48,816 nucleotides of DNA from Candidatus Saccharimonadota bacterium (GCA_020427985.1 JAGQNR010000006.1:1-48816); one strand, 5' to 3'. Positions 32,004 through 40,961 are shown, numbered from the stretch's first letter. Numbers and translations are program-made. Notes: generated from the letters alone by a model not told the origin.

Positions 32004-33061
32004 GACGCGCACCTGTCGGAAACTCAACTACTGGCCCTGTTCTAGGGTATATGTGGTTTACAGGTCAGAAGTTCTATGGAGTAGACGACAGGGATAACCC
32101 ACAATATGTTTGGTACTCAGGAGATAGTCAAGACGCTGGCTCCTGGAGCCCTTTTTTGGGAGGTGGTTGGGTAGCAATAGATTATGGTGGCTCTACCGTT
32201 CCTGTTGCTGGTTTGGCTTTCCGTGATGGTAAAGGAACGGCCGCAGTAACTGTTCTATCAAAAGGTGCAGCCGGTACCGGACAAATGAACCACATAGTTT
32301 TTCAGGTGCAGGTTATTGGCGATACCCCTATGGTTTACCCGGAAGTTTACCCGGCGAACGGCCAAGCTGGTGCATACGGTTCACGCTGCGTAGTTGAAGC
32401 TAACAACGGTATCTACTACCTGACCGGCTTAGACATTATGACCACTAACACTGTGGCAAACATGGTGAACATCCTTGTCAACAGCTCAGTTGGAACGCAG
32501 ATAAACAAAGACGTTAAGGCTTTAAATGCTTCGGCACTAGATAAAGCGTGTGGGGTTGAGTACCAAAACGCTATTTACTTTGCCGTAGCAAGGGGGTCAG
32601 ATGAGAACAACGAAATATGGAAACTAGACCTTGCGAGAAATGGCGTATGGATGCTGCCGTGGACTCTCCCAGCAAAACACCTTTGGAAATACGAGGATAG
32701 CGATGGCAACACGCATCTACTAGCGCTAGTCAATAACAAGTCAGTAGAATTTACGCGCACAGTGCTAACGCAGGATGATGGGGTACCCTTTAGCACTCGC
32801 CTAAGAAGCGTACTCACTTTCGACAAATCTGGCCAGTCACTAGCGGACATAGATAGTGCCGTACACAAACTCATACACCCGGTCGGCGCAATCGAGGCGA
32901 ATGCCTTTGGCTTAGATGAGGACCTAGAGCCTACAGGGTCACTGGCAAGTGATGTATTCACTCAGACTGTTGACGTAACGGGATGGAATGAAGCACCGTA
33001 TAACATTTATGACCCCGGCCACTTCAGAGCTGCTTCGGTCATACCTAGCTACTCACTCTAG
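31991..33061 (+). pseudogene. N-terminally truncated phage-like protein
   Basis: The frame is open from 31991 with coding-like sequence (VRRAPVGNSTTGPVLGYMWFTG) before its first ATG at 32051, so the protein seems to have lost its N terminus. The remaining about 336-356 residues are beta-rich with many Gly, Asp and aromatic residues (WFTGQKFYGVDDRDNPQYVWY), like a tail or neck component. There is no ribosome-binding site at 32051. The 3' end runs into the integrase fragment in another frame, marking a second junction. Confidence 0.55.
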
Positions 33062-33344
33062 CGCAAAAGTGTTTCCAAACAGGACAGGCGAGCAAATGAG
33101 CCGCATGGGGGTACTCAAAATTGTCCATAAGTGCTCTAGGCTAATGAATAGCAATAAGCACATCACGGTACATACTCTCCGCCATACCTTTGCTACTTCA
33201 TACCTGACCAGGGGCGGGCGCGTAGAAAATCTACAGCAGCTACTTGGGCATACGAATATTCAAACAACTATGCTCTATGTGCATTTTAGCAATTCCCATT
33301 TACACCGTGAGTATGATAAAATCATGTCTGATGCATCGCATTAG
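32988..33344 (+). pseudogene. Tyrosine recombinase (integrase), C-terminal fragment
   Basis: About 118 residues. HTLRHTFATSYLTRG holds the H-x-x-R pair and QLLGHTNIQTTMLYVH the second His and the nucleophilic Tyr, ending just before the right attachment repeat. The N-terminal arm/core-binding domains and the first catalytic Arg and Lys are missing, so it cannot be active alone. The first about 24 codons (TPATSELLRSYL) already look integrase-like but overlap the end of the preceding frame. Confidence 0.85.
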
Positions 33345-33478
33345 ACACATTAAGGGATAACATAAGCGGCCTGGCGTGGTAGTATAGAGTGTAGTAAGTT
33401 ATTGAGATACATAACATCACCTTTACAACCGACGACCAGTATCCAGGAAAGGATAACCGCTGAGAAAACACCTTAAAT

Positions 33479-33509
33479 GTGCCGCCTTAGCTCAGTGGTA
33501 GAGCAACGG
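33479..33509 (+). repeat. Right attachment repeat (inside intact tRNA-Thr)
   Basis: Exact copy of 27918-27948; it continues into a complete tRNA gene. Confidence 0.85.
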
Positions 33510-33555
33510 TTTTGTAAACCGTCGGTCGTCGGTTCAAGTCCGACAGGCGGCTCCA
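33481..33555 (+). tRNA. tRNA-Thr (anticodon TGT), CCA encoded
   Basis: Cloverleaf: acceptor GCCGCCT/AGGCGGC, D arm GCTC..GAGC, anticodon stem ACGGT/ACCGT with loop TTTGTAA (anticodon TGT), T arm with GGTTCAA, then T and encoded CCA (33553-33555). It was probably rebuilt by the integrated element, whose sequence now lies upstream; AACCGACGACC (33427-33437) upstream is complementary to 33524-33534 in the tRNA. Confidence 0.97.
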
Positions 33556-33581
33556 CGTCACAAGCGCACGCAAGAGCATTT

Positions 33582-33608
33582 TTATTTTGCAAACAAGTGG
33601 CAAAATAA
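33582..33608 (+). terminator. Hairpin downstream of tRNA-Thr
   Basis: TTATTTTGC (33582-33590) pairs with GCAAAATAA (33600-33608). There is no strong T-tract after it, so it may be a processing or weak termination signal. A second hairpin GCTAAAC/GTTTAGC lies at 33643-33665. Confidence 0.4.
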
Positions 33609-33680
33609 GAAATTCGCTTGCTAGACGTTGTTCCTTGCGCATGCTAAACACTTCGTTGGTTTAGCTCGCGTTAACAATAT

Positions 33681-33766
33681 GCAGGGTTGGTAGAGTGGTC
33701 AATTACATCAGACTGTAAATCTGACGGCGTACGCCTACGGGGGTTCAAATCCCTCACCCTGCACCA
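33681..33766 (+). tRNA. tRNA-Tyr (anticodon GTA), CCA encoded
   Basis: A class II tRNA with long variable arm. Acceptor GCAGGGT/ACCCTGC, anticodon stem TCAGA/TCTGA with loop CTGTAAA (anticodon GTA), variable-arm hairpin around 33725-33738, T arm GGGTTCAAATCCC, CCA encoded. Confidence 0.96.
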
Positions 33767-33791
33767 AGTTGGCCTCTAGGGCTATATATAT

Positions 33792-33866
<75 letters not shown>

Positions 33867-33880
33867 TTTTATTTTGTGCT

Positions 33881-34093
33881 ATGAAAAAGTTATATCGTTC
33901 AAGAACAGACAGAAAGGTCGCCGGCGTATGCGGCGGCTTAGCTACATATACCAATACCGATGTTACATTGTGGCGAGTTGCCGCAGTTATCCTGGCGCTG
34001 CCAGGCGGTCCAAGCATCCTAATTTATTTTTTGCTGTGGCTCATTATGCCCGAAGCGCCACACAAATCAGACAAAGTGCTTGACAAAGCATAA
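33881..34093 (+). CDS. PspC-domain small membrane protein
   Basis: 70 residues: the PspC signature (LYRSRTDRKVAGVCGGLATY) at the N terminus, then one hydrophobic helix at about residues 29-50. PspC-like proteins are linked to envelope stress; here the role is unknown. The ATG lies 15 nt after the CCA of tRNA-Thr(GGT) with a weak TATTTT (33870-33875), so it may be expressed by tRNA read-through and 3' processing. Confidence 0.85.
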   Translation: MKKLYRSRTDRKVAGVCGGLATYTNTDVTLWRVAAVILALPGGPSILIYFLLWLIMPEAPHKSDKVLDKA

Positions 34094-34108
34094 GCGGTGT
34101 GCTAACGT
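34080..34108 (+). promoter_or_regulatory. Promoter of the candidate ncRNA
   Basis: TTGACA (34080-34085), 17-nt spacer, TAACGT (34103-34108). It overlaps the end of the PspC gene. Confidence 0.65.
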
Positions 34109-34114
34109 GGAATT

Positions 34115-34302
34115 GTAAGCGAACGAAATAAAAACCAATCACTTACAAAAAGCATGTAGTCGCGGACAAAATCCAGCCGATTGCATGCGTAGTTTCTAGA
34201 GAGCAAGCGTAGACGAAAAACAGGTGCGCGAACTCTTTACGGAAGCCCTATTTACCTCTTCTGCAGAGAGGAAAAACACCGAGCTGATCACTCGGTGTTT
34301 TT
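34115..34302 (+). ncRNA. Candidate small RNA of about 188 nt
   Basis: Between a promoter (34080-34108) and a strong terminator (34272-34302) there is no coding frame. The RNA would begin with a hairpin GTAAG/CTTAC (7 bp counting flanking TT/AA), followed by GCATG-containing repeats, a small CCTCT/AGAGG hairpin (34255-34271) and the terminator. A stretch AAGCATGTAG recalls tmRNA, but no tRNA-like domain is present. Identity unknown. Confidence 0.5.
34272..34302. terminator. Strong, probably bidirectional terminator
   Basis: AAAAACACCGAG (34272-34283) pairs with CTCGGTGTTTTT (34291-34302), 12 perfect bp with A-tract on one side and T-tract on the other. It serves the ncRNA on the plus strand and the gene 34288-34650 on the minus strand, whose stop codon lies inside it. 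Confidence 0.9.
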
Positions 34303-34650
34303 AGGTTTCTTGGCGGAAGTCTCCATGATAATAATCGAGTGAAGCAAAGGCTGTAATAGGGGCACTATGGCTTCTGAGGATGGAGTTTTGCGGCCGTGAA
34401 ACGTAAGACCGTCGTTAGGTTCGTGTGGATCATAGCGTCTCCCCGGAAGGAAATCTTTATGCAGGCTACTTCGATCTGGATATATCTGGCTATCGCTATA
34501 ACCTCGGTCCTTTCCGCTGGCAGCTACCAATACATCCGCTAGTCTTAACAGATGCTTTGGGCAGATGGACGCCATCTGCACAAAAGTCATTGGCTGCTCA
34601 AAATGGTCTGAGCGAAAGATTTCCATTGAACTTATTTCTCCGTTGCACAT
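34288..34650 (-). CDS. Hypothetical protein, 120 aa
   Basis: No recognised family; a soluble, mixed sequence with several Pro and His residues and a basic C-terminal end. The start is set at the ATG beginning at base 34650: on the minus strand TTGCAT (34680-34685), a 17-nt spacer and TTAAAT (34657-34662) place the -10 box 6 nt before it. The other in-frame ATG (34656) abuts the -10 box. The promoter diverges from that of L33. Confidence 0.55.
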   Translation of the reverse strand: MCNGEISSMEIFRSDHFEQPMTFVQMASICPKHLLRLADVLVAASGKDRGYSDSQIYPDRSSLHKDFLPGRRYDPHEPNDGLTFHGRKTPSSEAIVPLLQPLLHSIIIMETSAKKPKNTE

Positions 34651-34705
34651 GACCATATTTAACTACGGAAACCGGGATAATGCAACCATCTAGTGCAACA
34701 AAGGC

Positions 34706-34734
34706 TTTACCTGGGAGCACTTCTCTGGTAGAAT
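34706..34734 (+). promoter_or_regulatory. Promoter of rpmG
   Basis: TTTACC (34706-34711), 17-nt spacer, TAGAAT (34729-34734); ATG after 9 nt. Confidence 0.7.
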
Positions 34735-34743
34735 AAACGAGAT

Positions 34744-34947
34744 ATGGCAAAAAAAGGTGAAAAGCGTAAACTTATCGGACTCGTGAGTGAAGAGTCTGGT
34801 GAGCGCATATACTACACAACCAAGAACACAATGAACACTCCGGAAAAGCTGAGTCTCCGTAAATACAGCAAAAAATTGCGAAAGCATGTTATCTTCACCG
34901 AGACCAAGAAGAACCTTGGCCGAAACGAAGTAAAACCTAAGAAGTAA
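34744..34947 (+). CDS. rpmG: 50S ribosomal protein L33, zinc-free form
   Basis: 67 residues with [19 protein letters not shown] and [20 protein letters not shown], typical of L33. No cysteines at all, so the CxxC pairs of zinc-binding L33 are lost, in line with S4, S14 and L36. A few residues longer than usual at the C terminus. Single gene with its own promoter and terminator. Confidence 0.94.
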   Translation: MAKKGEKRKLIGLVSEESGERIYYTTKNTMNTPEKLSLRKYSKKLRKHVIFTETKKNLGRNEVKPKK

Positions 34948-34971
34948 TTTACGCTTCCTAGGTAAAATATA

Positions 34972-35003
34972 ATAAACCGCCAAAAAAAGGCGGTTTATGT
35001 TTT
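34972..35003 (+). terminator. Terminator after rpmG
   Basis: ATAAACCGCC (34972-34981) pairs with GGCGGTTTAT (34989-34998), followed by GTTTTT. It also faces the end of the GH15 gene on the other strand. Confidence 0.88.
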
Positions 35004-35056
35004 TAGCGCTCTTCTAGGCACTCAGGCAGAGCCGAACCTAAAACGTCAAGAAAAAA

Positions 35057-36988
35057 CTAGTCCCTAATATCAAGCAAAAGATTGATAAGTTCGGCATGGC
35101 TCCATACTAGGGGTAGTACCGAAAGAGGGGTGCTGTCTGTGGGATTGATTTGCTCACTAAGTACGCCGCTTGGTAGACGATTTTTGAGCGTCCAGTCGAG
35201 TAGACGTTCAGCATCGGCGTTGCGATGTACCTGTAGATAATACTGTGCTATCCAAAGTGTCGTTACGAACCACGGGTTGCCCATGTGGGCTGGTTGGGAG
35301 GCAAAATAAGTATCGTGTTCGTACCTCGGACTGCCACCCGATGGTGATGTATCGAGCAGTGTTGCTTCGATGGCCTCGTAGGTCGCACGAATGCGCTGAG
35401 GACCAAAAGCCTTACTGGCAAACATCATTGCACCAAAAGCCGATGACACATCAAGCACGTTATCAAACTGCAAAGACCCATCGGGCTGCAGTAAGAAGCC
35501 TTTGCGCAAAATACCACGTTCGGGCTCAAAAAAGGCATCCAGATTTTGTGCAATTGTTTCAGCAACGCTGCGCCATTTAACTCCATCATCTGGATATTCA
35601 AACAAATCGGCAAAGTTGGCCGCTTCTTCCAGTGCTCGAAGAGTCAGGGCAGTGGTATAGGTATGGGTCTCGAACTTCTCTTCCCAAAGGTCATAACTGG
35701 CATGGGGAAGCCCAGTTTCTTTGTCGATAAAGCCTGCCAAAAAATTTGCCATTGGCTGAATAAGAGTGTTGTATAGGCTGCCTACAAACTCTTTGTCACC
35801 TGACTCGTTATAAAATTCGGCAAGCATAAAAAGCACGATGGCCGACTCGTCCTCTTGAATCGCCAGTTCCATATGTCGGCCATGTATCAGGGGATGCCAG
35901 GTGCTACCAATAGCTTTATCGGGCTGGTACTTATGCATCATATAGCCGTCGGGATGCATAATGTCTCGGCAGAACTGGAAGAATTTTTGAGGCTCTTCGG
36001 TATAGCCAAGCCGAATAAGCGGCCACATAACGTAGCAGCCATCACGTGGCCAAACATAGCTATAATAATCTCTGCCAAAGTTATAAATGCTAGAGTCACA
36101 GCTGGCAATCACCCCACCACGTCGATCGGTATGAGCTTTTATAACAAGCAGTGACTTTTTAACGGCAGACTGTTCTGTTTCAGAAAAATGGTTAATAGAT
36201 TTCTCTGCCTTTGAGAGCCAATGACGCCAATGTTCGCGAGTGGCATCAAACCGAGAAACAACACTATGTTCTAGTAGTTGAGTGTGGATACGCTCGGCAC
36301 CAAACTGTGAATCAGCGCATACTATCCAGTATTGTAGACCACGTGCTCCGCCGGCATCGACGGCAATGGTATTGGCAATGACCGAATCTACCCCACCATG
36401 CTCTACGGCATTGCCGGAGAGTTCACCATCTTCGGCGTCTTTCCAGGTGCCCTCTTTGCCTTCGATCGCGTAGTTGCCAACACAATATTGGTCAAAAGGC
36501 ACGCCGTCGTCTGTACGACTATGAATGAGAAGGCTGCAGCGACCTTTGTAGTCAAGAATGTACTCGTCGTCCGGAACGTAGAGGGCGGTGTCGGCGCGGC
36601 CACCCCGCGATATTTGAAACACTTGGTGAAAGAACACCCGAATAGTACGAGGTACGCTACTGCGATTATGTACAATCACTTGTCTGCAAAACGCGTTGTA
36701 TTCGTAGTCAACAAAGTCATGCAGTTCTAGGCTAACCTGTAGCGACGCAGAATCCATAATAATGGTACTGATAAGTGCCTCGTCAGAAAAATCGACCGTC
36801 GTTTGCCAACTGCCGTCGTCAACCCAGCTAAACTTGCCATCGACAAATATTCCAATTTTGTGATGAGTGCTCCTGGACGTGGTAAGGTTTTCAAGTCCTA
36901 CGTAAGGGTAGTAAAAATCATGCACCAGTCCGGTTTCGTTCAGCCCGACGGTCAGACTGCCGTTACCAAGAATGACAGGCCGACCCAT
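35057..36988 (-). CDS. GH15 family glycoside hydrolase (glucoamylase-like)
   Basis: 643 residues: an N-terminal beta-sandwich domain (about 1-250) beginning RPVILGNGSLTVGLN, and a C-terminal (alpha/alpha)6 barrel with NFGRDYYSYVWPRDG (about 330) and the YDLWEE segment that carries the likely general acid. GH15 enzymes release glucose from the non-reducing ends of alpha-glucans; some act on trehalose. No signal peptide, so it should act in the cytoplasm. It is the last gene of the minus-strand operon and its start touches the GH57 stop. Confidence 0.92.
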   Translation of the reverse strand: MGRPVILGNGSLTVGLNETGLVHDFYYPYVGLENLTTSRSTHHKIGIFVDGKFSWVDDGSWQTTVDFSDEALISTIIMDSASLQVSLELHDFVDYEYNAFCRQVIVHNRSSVPRTIRVFFHQVFQISRGGRADTALYVPDDEYILDYKGRCSLLIHSRTDDGVPFDQYCVGNYAIEGKEGTWKDAEDGELSGNAVEHGGVDSVIANTIAVDAGGARGLQYWIVCADSQFGAERIHTQLLEHSVVSRFDATREHWRHWLSKAEKSINHFSETEQSAVKKSLLVIKAHTDRRGGVIASCDSSIYNFGRDYYSYVWPRDGCYVMWPLIRLGYTEEPQKFFQFCRDIMHPDGYMMHKYQPDKAIGSTWHPLIHGRHMELAIQEDESAIVLFMLAEFYNESGDKEFVGSLYNTLIQPMANFLAGFIDKETGLPHASYDLWEEKFETHTYTTALTLRALEEAANFADLFEYPDDGVKWRSVAETIAQNLDAFFEPERGILRKGFLLQPDGSLQFDNVLDVSSAFGAMMFASKAFGPQRIRATYEAIEATLLDTSPSGGSPRYEHDTYFASQPAHMGNPWFVTTLWIAQYYLQVHRNADAERLLDWTLKNRLPSGVLSEQINPTDSTPLSVLPLVWSHAELINLLLDIRD

Positions 36989-38202
36989 TAGACGGGTTGT
37001 CCTGCCTCGGCAAGCCGATATTTGAGGTCATGATAGGAATTCATAAAGTTAATATAAGCATCATAGGGTGTTTGATACGGGCTAAAGTAGGCATGAACAT
37101 CTCCGTCATTAAAGTATTTAGTACACATATAATAAAAGTGATCGCTGGTTTGTAAGCGTCGCCAATCTTCGATGAGCGACAGGTTATTAGTACTCATAAC
37201 CATGTCGGTCAGCCCATACAATGAGCTAATTGCACCTTGTTGCATACGATTGCCCAGCCAGGCAGTCAAGTCACGTTCGGTGTCCGCCCAAGTAATTGTT
37301 TGCGGGCAGTCGAGCGTGTCGACGGCCGGGAATGATTCTGCCGCTTGACTGACTGTCATGAAGGTATGGCTGTTATTAGCAAGCCACGCTTTAGGGAGAT
37401 GCTCAAGAAAACCAAAAATGCCACTGTCGGCCCATTGATGTTCACCAAATGTCTCGTAGTCCATAAAAAGATTTAGCAGTGGTTGGTCCCAAGAGGCGTT
37501 TGCCCAATCAAGAAACTTATCGGTCGTAAGAGGATATTCTTCCCAGAAGCGATTGCTAAAGCGAAAAGCAATATCATCGCTTAGTTTGTAGTTTTTGGTG
37601 AGCGCACGAATATTTGAAGTGAAAGCCGGCTGGTAGACAAAGTTGGGACTACGCCAGCCCATCACTGGATCCCAACCCTCACAAAGGATTGCCGTGTATC
37701 CCGCTTTGTCTGCCCAATAGGCTAGGTCGTTGTTGTAGCTGAGCTCGGTATTGCGAAAGGCTGTGGGCGTAACGCCAAACAATTGCTGTACTTTTTCGCG
37801 GTGCATAACGACTTGCTGTTCAAATTCATCGCGGTTGTAAAAAAAGGCCAGAGAATGATGGTATGTTTCGGCCACAATTTCGACGCGTCCCGTAGCAACG
37901 AGCCTTTGAAAACTAGCAAGTACTTCTGGAGCATAACGTTCAAATTGTTCAAGTACTGTGCCGGTAATCGACAGACTAAGTTTGAAATCGGGATGGGTCT
38001 CGAGCATTCGCTGTAAGTGTTCGTTAGTGGGTAGATACGACTTGTAGGCAACTTTACGAACGATGTCGGCGTTATTTTCGCGACCACCCTCTGGAGCATC
38101 AAAATAATCATGCCTATGTCCAACATCAAGCGCAGTATAGTGACGAACACGGTAAGGCTGATGAACATGTAAATAGAGTACAATAGCGCGTTTATCAGAC
38201 AT
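36988..38202 (-). CDS. GH57 family alpha-glucan hydrolase/transferase
   Basis: 404 residues; N-terminal YLHVHQPYR motif, the catalytic nucleophile Glu in FRNTELSY and the acid/base Asp in LFMDYETFGEH are all in place. Family members include alpha-amylases, 4-alpha-glucanotransferases and branching enzymes; this short form is amylase-like. The start is the ATG beginning at 38202 (MSDKRAI), which overlaps the preceding stop by 8 bases; upstream starts lie within the glycosyltransferase gene. Confidence 0.93.
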   Translation of the reverse strand: MSDKRAIVLYLHVHQPYRVRHYTALDVGHRHDYFDAPEGGRENNADIVRKVAYKSYLPTNEHLQRMLETHPDFKLSLSITGTVLEQFERYAPEVLASFQRLVATGRVEIVAETYHHSLAFFYNRDEFEQQVVMHREKVQQLFGVTPTAFRNTELSYNNDLAYWADKAGYTAILCEGWDPVMGWRSPNFVYQPAFTSNIRALTKNYKLSDDIAFRFSNRFWEEYPLTTDKFLDWANASWDQPLLNLFMDYETFGEHQWADSGIFGFLEHLPKAWLANNSHTFMTVSQAAESFPAVDTLDCPQTITWADTERDLTAWLGNRMQQGAISSLYGLTDMVMSTNNLSLIEDWRRLQTSDHFYYMCTKYFNDGDVHAYFSPYQTPYDAYINFMNSYHDLKYRLAEAGQPV

Positions 38203-39436
38203 GTAGCACCTTTTGCTTATGAGCATGCAATTGATAGTGATGCATCATTTTTTGGACAGAACGCTTCCAAGTAATATTTGCCAGTTCGGCACTACCTTCT
38301 TCGGCTAAAGTGATTTCTAGGTCGGAGTTATTGCATACTGCCAGTATCTGGTTGGACATCTCCTCAATATCCCAATAATCGAGTTTTAGCACGTTGCGCA
38401 GTAGTTCGCTTGCACCTGATTGCTTACTGATAAGTGCCGGGGTATGTTGTAGCAAGGCCTCGAACGGTGTCAGCCCAAATGGCTCGGAAACACTCGGCAT
38501 CACAAAAAGATTGGCTACCCTAAACGCGTCCCGCCACGTCTTGCCGGTACCATTTATTCTACCAGTAAAGATAACATTACCGCTAAGACCAAGTACCGCA
38601 CTGTGTTCAATAAGCTCAGTGTACTGTTCACCAGAACCAACAACTAAAAGGATGGTTTTAGGACGTTTTTCCACTACCTTCGCAAAGGCTTCGAGCAGAT
38701 GAATAAGTCCTTTTTGAATGGTTAATCGACCGGCGCTTAATATAACTTTATAGCCACGACCTTGCATTATCTGCAAATAGGTAAAGGTATTTACACTGGT
38801 ATCTTCGTGTAGCTCGCTCTCTTCAAGCTCCATGGCATTATGTACAATCTCGATTTTGGCGGGGTCAATGTTGTATTCCCGAACGATAGTGTCTTTTGTG
38901 GCTTGACTAATGGCAAAGATTTTATCGGCAAGCAATAGCCCCATATGCTCAATCTCTCGCACCAGAGGATTACCGTAGCTACCTCCCGAACGGTCGAACT
39001 CAGTTGCATGAACATGGACAAAAAGTGGTTTGGCAGTAAGCTGCTTGGCGGCCAACGCTGCACGGAAGGTGAGCCAATCGTGTGCGTGAATAACATCGTA
39101 CTCATTCAACCGTGCAAGTTTGGCGACATACTGCGTATAGGCAGATTGGTGTTCATGCATTTGCACGCCGCGGCTATTACCCTTGTTGTCAACATAAGTA
39201 AAGTATTGGCTGTCATAAGTACTACCGGCCATACTACCGATGACCTCTGTGACACCTTCGGGTAGGGCAGGATTGACCGTCATAAAGTCGATATTGGGAA
39301 ATTCGGCGGTGTAGGGAAGGATAAACTCAATATCTGCACCACTCTGTGCCAGTTCTTTACACATTTGGTAGCAGACAACCCCCATTCCACCAGTATGATG
39401 CGGAGGTAGTTCCCACCCAAGCATTAATATTTTCAT
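38195..39436 (-). CDS. Glycosyltransferase, glycogen/starch synthase-like (GT4/GT5)
   Basis: 413 residues with a GT-B fold: MLGWELPPHHTGGMG at the N terminus (the nucleotide-sugar loop), SAGRLTIQKG in the middle and the E-x7-E motif EPFGLTPFE near residue 330. It probably extends an alpha-1,4-glucan from a nucleotide glucose. Grouped with GH57 and GH15 it indicates storage and reuse of a glycogen-like polymer. Confidence 0.88.
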   Translation of the reverse strand: MKILMLGWELPPHHTGGMGVVCYQMCKELAQSGADIEFILPYTAEFPNIDFMTVNPALPEGVTEVIGSMAGSTYDSQYFTYVDNKGNSRGVQMHEHQSAYTQYVAKLARLNEYDVIHAHDWLTFRAALAAKQLTAKPLFVHVHATEFDRSGGSYGNPLVREIEHMGLLLADKIFAISQATKDTIVREYNIDPAKIEIVHNAMELEESELHEDTSVNTFTYLQIMQGRGYKVILSAGRLTIQKGLIHLLEAFAKVVEKRPKTILLVVGSGEQYTELIEHSAVLGLSGNVIFTGRINGTGKTWRDAFRVANLFVMPSVSEPFGLTPFEALLQHTPALISKQSGASELLRNVLKLDYWDIEEMSNQILAVCNNSDLEITLAEEGSAELANITWKRSVQKMMHHYQLHAHKQKVLHV

Positions 39437-39520
39437 ATTTTTAGAGTATGTTCCGAGCTATTTACATAACCATTATAGCTCTCTGCTCAAGGAAGCACAA
39501 GCAGTTAGGTGTAATAAATC
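39437..39520 (-). other. Gap between zwf and the glucan genes
   Basis: 84 bases with -10-like boxes on the minus strand (TATAAT about 39473-39478 and CATACT near 39446), so the glucan genes may have their own promoter. Confidence 0.4.
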
Positions 39521-40900
39521 TTACAAATTTTTAGCATCAGTGCCGACGGGATATTTTTGCAGGTCTTTGGTGCTTTGCGCCCAAGTAGTTATAACATTTT
39601 CTACAATACGCCACGAAGACAGTACTTCGGCCGACGACGCAAACAAGGACTGATCACCGCGAATCGCATCAATAATAACACGTTCATAGGCTTCAGAGGT
39701 GCTTCCAAATGAGCGTTTATAATCAAAATCCATCTCAACAATATCGGTATCGTTTTGCAGCCCCGGCTGCTTGGCTTGCAGAAGCAGGGTGATACCTTCC
39801 TTTGGCTGCAGACGAAATAGTAAGACATTGCTGCCTGACGCTTGACCTGTAGGCCGAAAATGCACGGCGACTTCTGTCAGCTTCTCTGAGAGTGCTTTAC
39901 CAGTTTCGAGAGTAATGGCAACATTGCGCCACTGCTCGTTGTCTATCCGCAGCTTTAAACGAGCAAAGGTCTCGGTACGACTGTGCTGATTATTGACCTC
40001 ATCGCGGTAGGTATCATACTGACCGCGTACAGCAGTGGTATTTACTTCTTCTGGGCCGATGGGCTCAATACTGTCAAGTAGACGTAGTTTAGCTCGGTGA
40101 ATGCTAGTGCTATCGAGCTGGGCCGGGGCTTCCATAGTTACCAGTGCAAGAAGTTGTAGCAAATGACTTTGTAAAATATCCCGCAGAGCACCCGTTTGCT
40201 CGTAGAAGGCGACTCGTCCTTCGATTCCAATAGTCTCATGTGCAGCAATAGTAATAGCATCGATATGGCGTGTATTCCAGATAGATTGGAACAAGGGGTT
40301 CTGAAAGCGGAACGTTAAAATGTTTTGAGCAGTTTCTTTGGCTAGATAATGATCGATCCGAAAGGTTTGCTGCTCTCCAAAATTTTTCTCGGTAACCATT
40401 ACGAGTTCTTTAGCTGATGCGGTATTATGTCCAAAAGGTTTTTCTACCAGTAGCCTGGGCTGGTCAATATCAGTCGCAAAAGGCTCGTTGTGCCCTGTTG
40501 CACCCAGTTGATTAACCACTGACACAAACGCCTCGGCGGGGATAGAAAGATAGTACAAACGACTCACGCCGGGCCCTATTTCGTCACTAATATCTCTCAG
40601 ACGATGGCGCAGGCTTTGATAAGCCTCGACACTGCTTAGGTCCATTGTAACGATTTCTGTGAGGGTCTTGACTTGGTCAAAAACTCGCTGGTCAAAGTGA
40701 TTACCATCGAGTGCCGCTTGAACAGGATGAAACACTTGGTCAACTGAAGTTTGTCGGCGGCTTACTCCTACTATTCTGGTCTGAGGAGGAAGGTCGCCCT
40801 TTTGCTGGAGATGATACAATGCGGGGAGCAACTTTCGCTGTGCCAAATCGCCCGTAATGCCAAAAATTACCAGTAGTAATGACTTATCACGATAATCCAT
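39521..40900 (-). CDS. zwf: Glucose-6-phosphate 1-dehydrogenase
   Basis: 459 residues. FGITGDLAQRKLLPALY is the coenzyme-binding GxxGDL motif, and RIDHYLAKE (about 180-188) is the substrate motif RIDHYLGKE with Gly replaced by Ala. It oxidises glucose 6-phosphate to 6-phosphogluconolactone with NADP+ or NAD+. The start MDYRDKSLLLV at 40900 fits the family; the open frame extends 83 codons further upstream without homology and into gnd. Confidence 0.93.
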   Translation of the reverse strand: MDYRDKSLLLVIFGITGDLAQRKLLPALYHLQQKGDLPPQTRIVGVSRRQTSVDQVFHPVQAALDGNHFDQRVFDQVKTLTEIVTMDLSSVEAYQSLRHRLRDISDEIGPGVSRLYYLSIPAEAFVSVVNQLGATGHNEPFATDIDQPRLLVEKPFGHNTASAKELVMVTEKNFGEQQTFRIDHYLAKETAQNILTFRFQNPLFQSIWNTRHIDAITIAAHETIGIEGRVAFYEQTGALRDILQSHLLQLLALVTMEAPAQLDSTSIHRAKLRLLDSIEPIGPEEVNTTAVRGQYDTYRDEVNNQHSRTETFARLKLRIDNEQWRNVAITLETGKALSEKLTEVAVHFRPTGQASGSNVLLFRLQPKEGITLLLQAKQPGLQNDTDIVEMDFDYKRSFGSTSEAYERVIIDAIRGDQSLFASSAEVLSSWRIVENVITTWAQSTKDLQKYPVGTDAKNL

Positions 40901-40961
40901 TAAAATGACCCCCAGCCAATAGAAGCATTTAACCTGGGACTGAATTTTGTATCTGACGATT

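Larger units (their letters stand above)
27918..33509. mobile_element. Decayed tRNA-Thr-integrated prophage-like element
   Basis: A 31-bp exact direct repeat (27918-27948 and 33479-33509) covers the 5' half of tRNA-Thr(TGT); only the right copy continues into a complete tRNA. Between lie a noncoding left arm, two secreted-protein genes in an inverted-repeat cassette, two phage-structural-like genes, a truncated gene and a tyrosine recombinase fragment next to the right repeat. The arrangement fits site-specific integration into the tRNA followed by deletion; no replication or packaging genes remain, so it is most likely inactive. Confidence 0.75.

Noticed and set aside
34115-34302. tmRNA, because of AAGCATGTAG and GGAAGCCCT
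   Set aside because: There is no tRNA-like acceptor/T arm with GGTTC, no 5' partner and no tag-coding frame; only short matches.
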